A stretch of 64,000 bases of DNA from Micromonospora olivasterospora (GTDB lineage: Bacteria > Actinomycetota > Actinomycetes > Mycobacteriales > Micromonosporaceae). Shown piece by piece: positions 52,716-61,286 of this stretch; position 1 is the stretch's first letter, and every line of letters begins with the position of its first letter. Made by a program: the position numbers and the translations under genes. The DNA lies in contig NZ_VLKE01000001.1 in assembly GCF_007830265.1 (NCBI RefSeq), positions 1,860,001-1,924,000 of the forward strand, given 5' to 3'. The notes under the pieces were generated by a model, which made no database searches, was not told the DNA's origin, and saw only the letters and a program-made list of their open reading frames with translations.

Positions 52716-53822
52716 GTGAAGCTCCAGCGGCACGGCACTATCGCCTGCCTCGCTCTTACTGCGGTGCTCGGTCTCAGTGCATGCGGCTCGGACAACAACG
52801 AGCCCGCCACCGGCGCCTCGGCCTCCGGGTCGGCCGCCGCGGCCGACTGCGCCACCGGCACCCTGAACGCTCAGGGCTCGTCCGCCCAGAAGAACGCCAT
52901 GGACGAGTGGATCAAGGCGCACCAGCAGAAGTGCAGCGGCGCCAAGATCAACTACGAGCCGTCCGGCTCGGGCGCCGGCATCCAGGCGTTCATCGCCGGC
53001 ACCGCCGACTTCGCCGGTTCCGACTCCGCCCTCAAGCCGGAGGAGCAACCGCAGGCGGACGCCAAGTGCACCGACGGCAAGGCCATCCACCTGCCGATGG
53101 TGATCGGCCCGGTGGCCATCGCCTACAACCTCGACGGCGTGGACAACCTCCAGCTCAAGCCGGCCACCCTGGCGAAGATCTTCGCCGGCAAGGTCACCAA
53201 GTGGGACGACCCGGCGATCAAGGCCGACAACCCCGGCGTCACCCTGCCGTCGACCGCGATCAACGCCGTGCACCGCGCGGACTCCTCCGGCACCACCGAC
53301 AACTTCACCAACTTCCTGTCGAAGACCGCCGAGGCGGACTGGACGTTCGGCAAGGCCAAGGAGTGGAAGGCCCCGGGCGGCACCGGCGCCAACAAGTCCG
53401 ACGGCGTGGCCAGCGCCATCAAGGGCCAGGCCGGCACCATCGGCTACGTCGAGTGGTCGTACGCCGAGAACGGCGGCCTGAAGATGGCCAAGGTCGCCAA
53501 CGGCGCGGGCGAGTTCGTCGCGCTGACCGCCGAGTCGGCCGGCAAGACCATCGCCGGCGCCAAGGTCGAGGGCCAGGGCGACGACCTGAAGATGTCGATC
53601 GACTACAACACCAAGGAGGCCGGGGCCTACCCGATCGTCCTGGTGACGTACGAGATCGTCTGCGGCAAGGGCCTCGCCGCCGACAAGCTGCCGCTGGTCA
53701 AGGGCTTCCTGGCCCACGCCGCCAGCACCGAGGGTCAGGCGGCCCTGACCGAGCTGGGCTACGCCCCGCTGCCGGACTCGGTGCGCACCAAGGTCGAGTC
53801 CGCGGTCAAGAACCTCTCCTGA
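52716..53822 (+). CDS. pstS: Phosphate-binding lipoprotein PstS
   Basis: 368 residues. Lipoprotein signal with GLSAC lipobox (Cys 23); then GTLNAQGSSAQKNAM, ADFAGSDSAL (binding site), VHRADSSGTTDNFTNFL and the conserved C-terminus. It binds phosphate outside and delivers it to PstCA. GTG 52716 with AAGGGA nine bases upstream is chosen; GTG 52698 is also possible. Induced by phosphate starvation through the PHO box. Confidence 0.95.
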   Translation: MKLQRHGTIACLALTAVLGLSACGSDNNEPATGASASGSAAAADCATGTLNAQGSSAQKNAMDEWIKAHQQKCSGAKINYEPSGSGAGIQAFIAGTADFAGSDSALKPEEQPQADAKCTDGKAIHLPMVIGPVAIAYNLDGVDNLQLKPATLAKIFAGKVTKWDDPAIKADNPGVTLPSTAINAVHRADSSGTTDNFTNFLSKTAEADWTFGKAKEWKAPGGTGANKSDGVASAIKGQAGTIGYVEWSYAENGGLKMAKVANGAGEFVALTAESAGKTIAGAKVEGQGDDLKMSIDYNTKEAGAYPIVLVTYEIVCGKGLAADKLPLVKGFLAHAASTEGQAALTELGYAPLPDSVRTKVESAVKNLS

Positions 53823-53869
53823 CCTAGGACTCCACACCACCACCAATCTCAATCGAAGCGAGCGAGCAG

Positions 53870-54961
53870 ATGGGTGAAACCCCTCACCGCTCGGCCGACG
53901 CCGGCACCGGCGGGACCCGCGTGGCCTCAGGCCAGGAGCGGCCCGCCGGTGCCTCGGCGCGTGTGGCCGAGTCACCAGTCAGCACCCGTACGCCGGGCGG
54001 GGACGGCCTCGGCGGTGGCGGCGCGCTGCCCCGGGCCCGGGCCTTCGGCGCGGAGCGCGCGTTCCGGGGTCTGACCCTGGCCGCCGGCACCGCCGTCCTG
54101 GTGATCATCGCCGCCATCGCGGTCTTCCTGATCGCCAAGGCGGTGCCGGCCCTGCGCGCCAACACCGAGAACTTCTGGACCTTCGAGGGCTGGTTCCCGA
54201 ACGACGCCCAGCCGAAGTTCGGCATCGGCGCACTCGCCTTCGGCACCGTGCTCAGCGCCGCGCTGGCCCTGCTGATTGCGGTGCCGGTAGCCATGGGCAT
54301 TGCGCTCTACCTGTCCCACTACGCGCCCCGCCGGCTGGGCACCGCGCTCGGCTTCCTGATCGACCTGCTCGCCGCCGTGCCGAGCGTGGTGTTCGGGCTC
54401 TGGGGCCGGGACATCTTCATCAACCCGGTCCGGGACTTCTCGGCCTGGCTGAACACCTACTTCGGCTGGATCCCGATCTTCGGCGGGGACGGACCGTTCG
54501 GCAAGTCCGTGCTGCTCGGCGCGCTGGTACTGGCGATCATGGTGCTGCCGATCATCACCTCGCTCTCCCGCGAGGTGTTCCTCCAGACCCCGACCGCCAA
54601 CGAGGAGGCGGCGCTCGCGCTCGGCGCGACCCGGTGGGAGATGATCCGCACCGCCGTCCTCCCGTACGGCCGACCCGGCATCGTCGCCGCGGTGATGCTC
54701 GGCCTGGGCCGCGCGCTCGGCGAAACCATCGCGCTGGCGATGACCCTCGGCATCACCTTCAACATCTCGTTCAACCTGATCGAGAGCGGCGGCAACACCA
54801 TCGCCGCCAACATCGCCAACACGTTCGGCGAGGCCAACGCCACCGGGCGGGGCGCGCTGATCGCCTCCGGCCTGGTGCTGTTCACCATCACGCTGATCGT
54901 CAACATCACCGCGCGGGCGATCATCTACCGCCGCCGGGAGTTCACGGAGTCGGCCGCATGA
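53870..54961 (+). CDS. pstC: Phosphate ABC transporter permease PstC
   Basis: 363 residues. A 60-residue polar N-terminus, then six spans; the EAA-like loop [45 protein letters not shown] is the ABC contact. Forms the channel with PstA. The stop overlaps pstA (ATGA). Confidence 0.94.
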   Translation: MGETPHRSADAGTGGTRVASGQERPAGASARVAESPVSTRTPGGDGLGGGGALPRARAFGAERAFRGLTLAAGTAVLVIIAAIAVFLIAKAVPALRANTENFWTFEGWFPNDAQPKFGIGALAFGTVLSAALALLIAVPVAMGIALYLSHYAPRRLGTALGFLIDLLAAVPSVVFGLWGRDIFINPVRDFSAWLNTYFGWIPIFGGDGPFGKSVLLGALVLAIMVLPIITSLSREVFLQTPTANEEAALALGATRWEMIRTAVLPYGRPGIVAAVMLGLGRALGETIALAMTLGITFNISFNLIESGGNTIAANIANTFGEANATGRGALIASGLVLFTITLIVNITARAIIYRRREFTESAA

Positions 54962-56043
54962 CCACTGTCGCCAACCACCGCACCCGGCCGCCGGCCCAAC
55001 CGGACACGCTCCGGGCCAGGCGGCTCCCCCGGTACGCCGCCCCGGCGATCGCCCTGGCGGCCGTCGCGGTCGCCGCCGCCGTCGTGTACGGCACGGGCAT
55101 CGGCGGCCCGGTGCTCACCGTCGTCGTCGCCGCGCTGCTCTACCTGGCCGGCCTCTTCGCCGCCAGCAACGCGGTCGAGGGACGCCGGGCGGCCCGCAAC
55201 CGCACCTGGAGCGCCCTGATCCACTCCGCGTTCGTGCTGGCCGTGCTGCCGCTGGCCTCCGTGGTCTGGACGCTGGTCAGCAAGGGCGTCGAGCGCCTCG
55301 ACGGCAACTTCTTCGGCACCTCGATGAACAACATCGGGGCGCGCGACGCGAACGGCGGCGCGTACCACGCGATCGTCGGGACGCTGGAGCAGGTCGGCAT
55401 CGCCACGCTGATCACCGTCCCGCTCGGCATCCTGTGCGCCATCTACGTGGTCGAGTACGGCCGCGGCCGGTTCGCGTTCGCGATCCGGTTCTTCGTCGAC
55501 GTGATGACCGGCATCCCGTCCATCGTCGCCGGCCTGTTCGTGCTGGCGTTCTGGGTGCTGATCGTCTCGCCGGTGTTCAACGACGGGCGGCCCGGCTTCT
55601 CCGGGTTCGCCGCCGCGCTCGCGCTGAGCGTGCTCATGCTGCCCACCGTGGTCCGCTCCACCGAGGAGATGCTGCGTCTCGTCCCGGCGCCGCTGCGCGA
55701 GGGGGCGTACGCCCTCGGCGTGCCGAAGTGGAAGACCATCCTGCGGATCGTGCTGCCCACCGCGCTGCCGGGCATCGTGACGGGTGTGATGCTCGCCATC
55801 GCCCGGGCGGCCGGCGAGACGGCCCCGGTGCTGCTCGTCGCCGGCGGCGGCGCGGCGATCAACTTCAACCCGTTCGAGAACAACCAGTCGTCGCTGGCCC
55901 TCTTCGTCTACCAGCAGGCCGGCGACGCCTCGAAGTACGCCCCGGCGCGGGCGTGGACCGCGGCGCTGACCCTGGTCGCCCTCGTGCTGATCCTGACGGT
56001 CGCGGCGAAGCTGCTGGCCCGTCGCAACCGGCTCGGCCGATGA
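54958..56043 (+). CDS. pstA: Phosphate ABC transporter permease PstA
   Basis: 361 residues. TTT-like spans, with the EAA loop [46 protein letters not shown] near residue 250. Two extra N-terminal spans (residues 25-75) are present, as in other actinobacterial PstA. ATG 54958 overlaps pstC. Confidence 0.94.
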   Translation: MTTVANHRTRPPAQPDTLRARRLPRYAAPAIALAAVAVAAAVVYGTGIGGPVLTVVVAALLYLAGLFAASNAVEGRRAARNRTWSALIHSAFVLAVLPLASVVWTLVSKGVERLDGNFFGTSMNNIGARDANGGAYHAIVGTLEQVGIATLITVPLGILCAIYVVEYGRGRFAFAIRFFVDVMTGIPSIVAGLFVLAFWVLIVSPVFNDGRPGFSGFAAALALSVLMLPTVVRSTEEMLRLVPAPLREGAYALGVPKWKTILRIVLPTALPGIVTGVMLAIARAAGETAPVLLVAGGGAAINFNPFENNQSSLALFVYQQAGDASKYAPARAWTAALTLVALVLILTVAAKLLARRNRLGR

Positions 56044-56063
56044 ACCCCGGAGGTACCACCACC

Positions 56064-56840
56064 ATGGCAAAGCGCATCGAGGCCACGAACGTCACCGCCT
56101 ACTACGGGGGCTTCAAGGCGATCGAGAACATCAGCATGACCGTCGAGCCGAAGACGGTGACCGCCCTGATCGGGCCGTCCGGCTGCGGCAAGTCGACGTT
56201 CCTGCGCTCGATCAACCGGATGCACGAGGTGCTGCCCGGCGCCCGGGTCGAGGGCAACCTGACCATCGACGACCAGGACATCTACGACCGGGACGTGGAC
56301 GTCACCGCCGTCCGCCGGATGATCGGCATGGTCTTCCAGCGGCCCAACCCGTTCCCCACCATGAGCATCTTCGAGAACGTGGTGGCCGGGCTGCGGCTCA
56401 ACGGCGTACGCAAGAAGTCGATTCTGGAGGATGCGGCCGAGAAGGCGCTGCGCTCGGCGAACCTCTGGGACGAGGTGAAGGACCGCCTCGGCAAGCCGGG
56501 CGCCGGCCTGTCCGGCGGTCAGCAGCAGCGGCTGTGCATCGCGCGCACCATCGCGGTCGAGCCGCAGGTGGTGCTGATGGACGAGCCGTGCTCGGCGCTC
56601 GACCCGATCTCCACGCTGGCCATCGAGGACCTGATGTTCCAGCTCAAGGACAAGTTCACGATCGTCATCGTCACGCACAACATGCAGCAGGCCGCCCGCG
56701 TCTCCGACCGCACGGCCTTCTTCTCGATCGAGAAGACGGGCGACCCCGGCCGCCTCATCGAGTACGACAACACCCAGAAGATCTTCAGCAACCCCAGCGT
56801 CAAGAAGACCGAGGACTACATCACGGGCCGCTTCGGCTGA
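56064..56840 (+). CDS. pstB: Phosphate ABC transporter ATPase PstB
   Basis: 258 residues. Walker [10 protein letters not shown] (about residue 35), signature [13 protein letters not shown], Walker [15 protein letters not shown]-loop [13 protein letters not shown]. Drives phosphate import. CCGGAGG lies upstream of ATG 56064. Last gene of the operon, followed by a hairpin. Confidence 0.96.
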   Translation: MAKRIEATNVTAYYGGFKAIENISMTVEPKTVTALIGPSGCGKSTFLRSINRMHEVLPGARVEGNLTIDDQDIYDRDVDVTAVRRMIGMVFQRPNPFPTMSIFENVVAGLRLNGVRKKSILEDAAEKALRSANLWDEVKDRLGKPGAGLSGGQQQRLCIARTIAVEPQVVLMDEPCSALDPISTLAIEDLMFQLKDKFTIVIVTHNMQQAARVSDRTAFFSIEKTGDPGRLIEYDNTQKIFSNPSVKKTEDYITGRFG

Positions 56841-56867
56841 GGTGCAAGGAAGTACAGGGAGTGCAAG

Positions 56868-56911
56868 GAAGGGCCCCTTCTTATCGCTTTTCGCATAGGA
56901 AGGGACCCTTC
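56868..56911 (+). terminator. Hairpin behind pstB
   Basis: GAAGGGCCCCTTCTTATCGC and GCATAGGAAGGGACCCTTC pair nearly completely around TTTTC, 27 bp after the pstB stop. The GAAGGGCCCCTTC core is itself a palindrome. Confidence 0.75.
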
Positions 56912-56924
56912 TCGACATGCCCGG

Positions 56925-57233
56925 TCATCGAGGGAGCCGCCGGGCGCAGGGCCCGTCGTGGTCCGGCCGGAGCAGGCAGCGGCGGCCGTTGGCGAGGTGC
57001 CGCGGGCAGAAGGCCGGATGTCGTACCGCTGGCTGGTCGGCCTCGCAGACGGTCGCGTCGTCGCATTCGACCAGGTTGTGGAAGCTGAGCGAGCGGGCGA
57101 TCACGCGGGCGACCCGTACGGCCGTGGTCAGGTCGTCGGCCGCGACCGGCAGCTGGATGAGGTACCGGTGACGGGTCGCCGGGCGTCCGACCTCCCCGCT
57201 GCCGCGCATCGCCGCCGTGTCACTGCCGTTCAC
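56925..57233 (-). CDS. Hypothetical protein with C-terminal Cys/His motif
   Basis: About 102 residues: YLIQLPVAADDLTTAVRVARVIARSLSFHNLVECDDATV, then FCPRHLANGRRCLLRPDHDGPCARR. The CxxH and CxxxxxxHxGPC pattern may bind zinc. I do not recognise the family. Start GTG 57233 or ATG 57209. Confidence 0.6.
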   Translation of the reverse strand: MNGSDTAAMRGSGEVGRPATRHRYLIQLPVAADDLTTAVRVARVIARSLSFHNLVECDDATVCEADQPAVRHPAFCPRHLANGRRCLLRPDHDGPCARRLPR

Positions 57234-57334
57234 CGGGTGTCGCCTCTCTGTTGGCCTGGTGGGTCTGGAAGGGGCGGGCCCGTCCCACGGCCGGCTACGG
57301 ACGGACCCGCCCCGCCCTGCCACCGCAGCTTCCA

Positions 57335-57718
57335 TCAGCGGTACGGCAGCAGGGCTGGTCCGGGTGCGGGAGCCGGCCGGTAGCCGGCAGGGCGCTGGTT
57401 CGCATTCCGCAGCAGGTCACGGGCCTGCGCCTGCTCGGACTGCCACCGGCGGAGGGCGTCCTTGATTCGATGGGTCTCCCCGCGGGCCCGCTCGGCCGCC
57501 CGCTGGGCGTCGGCCAGTTCGGCGGCGACCCGGTCGAGGAAGGTCAGCACCTCGTCGGGATCGAGGCCGCGCCGCCCGAGGCGGGTGCGGCCGAACCGGC
57601 GGGTCCGCACATCGGCCGGCCGCAGGGGTACGCACGACGCGGACCGGTACGCGGTCCCGCCGGCTCGTTCCGGTACGGCGGAACGACGGCCGAGCAGCCG
57701 CTCGACGAGCTGCCTCAT
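57335..57718 (-). CDS. DivIVA-domain protein
   Basis: 127 residues. PLRPADVRTRRFGRTRLGRRGLDPDEVLTFLDRVAAELADAQRAAERARGE has the DivIVA start F(G/N)xxxxGRRGxxxxEVxxFLD and a coiled coil. DivIVA-family proteins mark cell poles and septa. Short compared with Wag31 (about 260), so it is an accessory member. ATG 57718 with AGGATC upstream. Confidence 0.85.
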   Translation of the reverse strand: MRQLVERLLGRRSAVPERAGGTAYRSASCVPLRPADVRTRRFGRTRLGRRGLDPDEVLTFLDRVAAELADAQRAAERARGETHRIKDALRRWQSEQAQARDLLRNANQRPAGYRPAPAPGPALLPYR

Positions 57719-57887
57719 GGAGATCCTGCCTTTCGACGTCTGCCAGGGAGAGGGCGGCCCGCCCCTGAGTTGCCGCCCAGGGACGGGACCGCCTGCCGGA
57801 CCGGCCAGGGGAACGGCGGCACGGCAGGGGGTTGAAGCCAACACGTTGCCGCCGGCCGCAGCCACAGACCCGCAGCACCCTTTCAAT

Positions 57888-57930
57888 GTGCACGGTACAC
57901 CATACAGGGGCACATTCAAGCTCCGTGCAC
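57888..57930. promoter_or_regulatory. Inverted GTGCACGG pair upstream of HTH gene
   Basis: GTGCACGG (57888-57895) and CCGTGCAC (57923-57930) face each other 27 bp apart, 33 bp before the small HTH gene. A looped or two-site operator for that regulator is plausible. Confidence 0.35.
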
Positions 57931-57962
57931 CTTGCAAGGACAGGGCTGCCTACCGTCAAGCC

Positions 57963-58154
57963 ATGGATTTGGTTGCCCTGTCTGACATCGCCAAGATGCT
58001 TGGCAACGTGTCCCGGACCCGGGCGACCGAGATCACCAACCGGAAGGGCTTCCCCGATCCCGTGGCCACGGTCGCCAATGGTCGGCTGCGCATCTGGCTA
58101 CGGGCCGATGTCGATCGCTGGATCCGGGAGCACCGCCCACATCAGGCAGACTGA
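57963..58154 (+). CDS. Small HTH protein (AlpA/excisionase-like)
   Basis: 63 residues: MDLVALSDIAKMLGNVSRTRATEITNRKGFPDPVATVANGRLRIWLRADVDRWIREHR. A winged-helix MerR-like DNA-binding protein as in excisionases and phage/plasmid regulators. It is homologous in layout to the next gene. No integrase is in the window. Confidence 0.85.
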   Translation: MDLVALSDIAKMLGNVSRTRATEITNRKGFPDPVATVANGRLRIWLRADVDRWIREHRPHQAD

Positions 58155-58242
58155 GCAGTGCTCCAGGTCGGGAGGTCGCAGCGTGCCACGTCAGCCGCTG
58201 CGCGTGATGGGAACCGCCGAGATCGCGGAGTACCTCGGAGTG

Positions 58243-59779
58243 CAACACCGTTGCGTTTAGCGCCGTGAGCGGGAGGCAAGCCCCTTTTCGAAGATTGTGA
58301 TGTCGGCGTGGAAGGTGTAGGTCTGCGTGGTTGCGGGGTGCTGTCCGGCGTTCGGGCTGTACTTGCTGGTCGGGTTCTTGCGGGAGCGGGCCTTGATTCG
58401 AGGGCGGCGCCAGGCGGGTAGGAGGTCGGCCAGCGCGGCGTGGCCTATCGTGCCGAGGAGGTCGGTTGAGCTGCCGGGAAGGATTCCGCTGGCGGTGGTG
58501 ATCGTGTCGGCGGCGGCGTCGATGAGGACGGTGAAGCTGATCCGGTCCATGTCCAGGCCGGGCTGGGTGCAGGTGGCGTCTGCTGCCGCGCGGATGAGGG
58601 CCTGGTAGGCGGTGAGCAGGGCGTACACCTCCTGCTCGATCCCGGGGATGCTGCGGGAGCGCAGGACGCGGCCGTCGAGCATGGTCGCTTTGATCGAGAA
58701 ATACGTGGTTTCGGCCTGCCAGCGTTCGTGGTAGAGGTCCACGAGTTCGTGGGCGGGGTAGCGGGTGTGGTCTGTCAGGCTGGTGATCAGCCGCCACTGC
58801 TCGCGCCGCAGGCTGCCGTCGGCCAGTGTGACGGTGACCTGCGCTTCGATGACCCGCACCAGGATGAGAGCGGGTAGGCTGCCGTAGCCGATGCGGGCCA
58901 GGTAGGAGCCGTCGGGTAGGCGACGCTGGATGGTCGGGCAGCGGCGGGCGGATGAGCGGACCAGGAACTGCGCGCCGGTGGCGCCGACGTCGCGCAGGAA
59001 TTCCGCGGCGTCGAAGCCGGCGTCGGCCAGCAGCAGCATCGTGCGGTCCAGGACGCCCAGAAGCCGCTGCGCGTAAGCCAGTTCGCCTTCTGTTTCGGGG
59101 CCGAAGGCCGCGGCGAGCAGGGCGCGGGTCCCGCACTCGATCATCACGAGCAGCCGTAGCAGCGGGTAGCCGAACTCCAGCTTGTCTCCTACGCGTGTGG
59201 GGTAGCGCCAGGTGACCTGTTCCTCGTCGGGCACGTGCAGGTGGGTGCCGTCGATGGCCACGGTACGCAGGCCCCGGTAGAACACGCCGGGCTGGCCGAG
59301 CAGACCGACGGCACCGGCCAGGGTCTCGAACAGGCGCCGTAGCGGCGCTACTCCGACCCGGCGGCGAGCGCGTGACAGTGAGGAGATACTCGGCCGCGTC
59401 AGGCACAAGCCGGCCAGGGCCGCGGTCAGCTTCCCCCACGTCGCTCGGTAGGAACAGCGGTCGAGCAGGGCGAGTGCGAGGACGAAGTACACCACGACCC
59501 GAGACGGCAGCAGCCGCAGCCGCTTCTCGCGTGTCCCGGTTTCTTCCAGCACCGCGTCGACCAGGTCGAAGTCGATGATCTGGGTCAACTCGCCCAGATG
59601 TCCGGGCGCGTGCACACCCCCGGCTACCTCGATCGACCGGGTGATGACAGACTTCTCCTGCAACGGGACTCCTGAGGCATGATCTTCTTGCTCGACACAA
59701 GTTGATCTATCAGAAGTCCCGTTCGCGTCTTCAAAGTCCCCCTTGACTCATCCGCCGATCGCCAAACGCAACGGCGTTG
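58243..59779 (-). mobile_element. IS4-family insertion sequence, 1537 bp, complete
   Basis: Terminal inverted repeats CAACACCGTTGCGTTT (58243-58258) and AAACGCAACGGCGTTG (59764-59779), 15 of 16 matching. A 10-bp target duplication CCTCGGAGTG flanks it at 58233-58242 and 59780-59789. One transposase, no passenger. Sharp ends and identical duplications indicate a recent insertion. Confidence 0.95.
58257..59663 (-). CDS. IS4-family transposase
   Basis: 468 residues. DDE residues in VAIDGTHLHV, LLADAGFDAAEF and the Y-x2-R-x3-E-x6-K signature in YHERWQAETTYFSIK. A family-typical N-terminal helical domain precedes. It runs opposite to the interrupted gene and its stop lies inside the left terminal repeat. 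Confidence 0.95.
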   Translation of the reverse strand: MQEKSVITRSIEVAGGVHAPGHLGELTQIIDFDLVDAVLEETGTREKRLRLLPSRVVVYFVLALALLDRCSYRATWGKLTAALAGLCLTRPSISSLSRARRRVGVAPLRRLFETLAGAVGLLGQPGVFYRGLRTVAIDGTHLHVPDEEQVTWRYPTRVGDKLEFGYPLLRLLVMIECGTRALLAAAFGPETEGELAYAQRLLGVLDRTMLLLADAGFDAAEFLRDVGATGAQFLVRSSARRCPTIQRRLPDGSYLARIGYGSLPALILVRVIEAQVTVTLADGSLRREQWRLITSLTDHTRYPAHELVDLYHERWQAETTYFSIKATMLDGRVLRSRSIPGIEQEVYALLTAYQALIRAAADATCTQPGLDMDRISFTVLIDAAADTITTASGILPGSSTDLLGTIGHAALADLLPAWRRPRIKARSRKNPTSKYSPNAGQHPATTQTYTFHADITIFEKGLASRSRR

Positions 59780-59961
59780 CCTCGGAGTGTCCCGGCAGTG
59801 GGTGGAGGTTCTGAGCAAACGTCGGGACTTCCCCGAGCCGGCAGCGGTTCTGAAGGCCGGCCGAATCTGGCGGACGGAGGACATCGAGCACTGGGCGACC
59901 GAGCACCGGCCGCAATCCGAACCCGACGAGCCCGCGTAGGGGTCTACAAAAAGATCAGTGG

Positions 59962-60336
59962 TTGAAGACTGACCAGCAGGGCCCCACTCGGGCGGGTGCC
60001 GCCCGAATGATTGCCCTGGCTCTGCTCTGGGGCTCCAGCTTCCTGTGGATCAAGCTGGCCCTGCGCGGCTTCAACCCCGTTCAGATCGTCTTCGCCCGCC
60101 TCCTGCTCGGCTTCGTGGTCCTGACACCGCTGGCCCTGTCCCGCGGCCTGCGATTTCCCAAAGGCCGGGCCACCTGGGCGCACCTGTTCGTCGCCGCGCT
60201 GGTCTCCAACGCCGTTCCGTACGTGCTGTTCGTCGCCGTTCTCCTGGGCTGGCTGGCTCTCGGCGAGGCCGTCACGCCCGCGATCCTGGCCGGCATCACC
60301 CTGGTCCTCCTCGGCGTCGCCCTCACCAGAAGTTGA
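59962..60336 (+). pseudogene. EamA/DMT transporter with large internal deletion
   Basis: 124 codons: residues 1-92 are the first three spans of a 10-span transporter (MIALALLWGSSFLWIKLALRGFNPVQIVFARLLLG), then the sequence jumps to LLGWLALGEAVTPAILAGITLVLLGVALTR, the final span and its preceding glutamate loop. About 170 residues are lost without frameshift. TTG 59962 start. Confidence 0.75.
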
Positions 60337-61286
60337 AGCACCGGCCGAGTGCCGGCCGCTGCCGACGCACGCTCATGCCGAGAAGCGGATGTTCGATATG
60401 CGAGCGCGTTACCCCGCTTCGACGGCCTACCGGTCCTGGCCTGGGGCGGGGCCGGTGGTCCGCTACAGTCCGCCCGTGTCGACCGACGAGTTGCTGCTTA
60501 CCCATCCCCGACTCGCCCGCACCTAGACATCTGCACCTCGGTCGACGGCGCTCGCCTGCTGCGCCGCCCGCCCGTGCGACCGCCGTCGTCGTACAGAGCG
60601 CCGCTGCTCGCCCCGGCCGAGGCCGAGACGGCCGCGCAGCATTTGGAGGACCTGGCCGACCTGGCCGACTCCGGCTACCGGCCGCCGCGCGGCCGACCCG
60701 CTACAGCCGGGCGGCCCGCCGTCTGCGGCACATCGTCGACGTCGACGCCGGCCCTGGCCGCTGAGTACCTGACCGCCGGAGACCAGGAGCTGCCGCTGAC
60801 CGTGGGGGGAGCTGCTCGCCCTGTTGCACATCCAGGAGCCGGCCGGCGCAGGTCCGGCGACCCCGCCGGCACGTGGCCGCGCGGGCCTGCGAGCGGGCCG
60901 GCGGAGACACCGGCGCGGTCTGGATGGACATCGCCGGTTGACCTGCGCTGTGAGCCGGTGTGGGTCAGGGGTCAGGCCCCGCGGGGCCCGGCGTGGGGTG
61001 TGGATGTGTGGTGACGCACGTGTGGGCGGGATGGCTGGCGTCGCCGGTGTCGACTACCGTCACTTTACGGTGAGGGGTGCGTGGCTCTCGGCGATCAACA
61101 CTGCCGGTGGTGGTGGGCGTCGGCCGGGTCGTGGGGCGAGGTGTGGGGGTTTTGGCCGCCGGGTGGGCGACGGGGTGGTGAGGTTGTCGCCGGCGAGGTG
61201 GTCGGGGGCTGGGGTGGGCGGCCTGCGGGGCTGGCTGATCCGTACTGGGTGTCCTTGGTTCGGGGGCGGGGAAGGAGCGTTGCGCG
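60337..61286. other. Gene-poor stretch with decayed coding DNA
   Basis: 950 bp without an intact gene. Pieces that look formerly coding: MSTDELLLTHPRLART (60476-60526, GTG after a TACAGT -10, ended by TAG), LAPAEAETAAQHLEDLADLADSGYR (around 60610-60680) and ACERAGGDTGAVWMDIAG (ending near 60940), in different frames. The rest shows no structure I can name. Confidence 0.4.

Larger units (their letters stand above)
58183..59939 (+). pseudogene. Second small HTH gene, split by an IS4-family element
   Basis: 5' part 58183-58242 encodes MPRQPLRVMGTAEIAEYLGV; after the IS and one copy of the 10-bp duplication, 59790-59939 continues in frame with SRQWVEVLSKRRDFPEPAAV and ends DEPA. Joined, it is a 69-residue HTH protein of the same layout as the preceding gene. 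GGGAGG lies eight bases before GTG 58183. Disrupted, so probably non-functional. Confidence 0.85.

Noticed and set aside
57888..59939. Integrative element (AICE) because of the excisionase-like HTH
   Set aside because: No integrase, tRNA att site or replication gene in the window.
60349..61014. 221-codon open frame as a gene
   Set aside because: Composition is Pro/Arg/Ala noise, no ribosome site; pieces of decayed genes lie in other frames.
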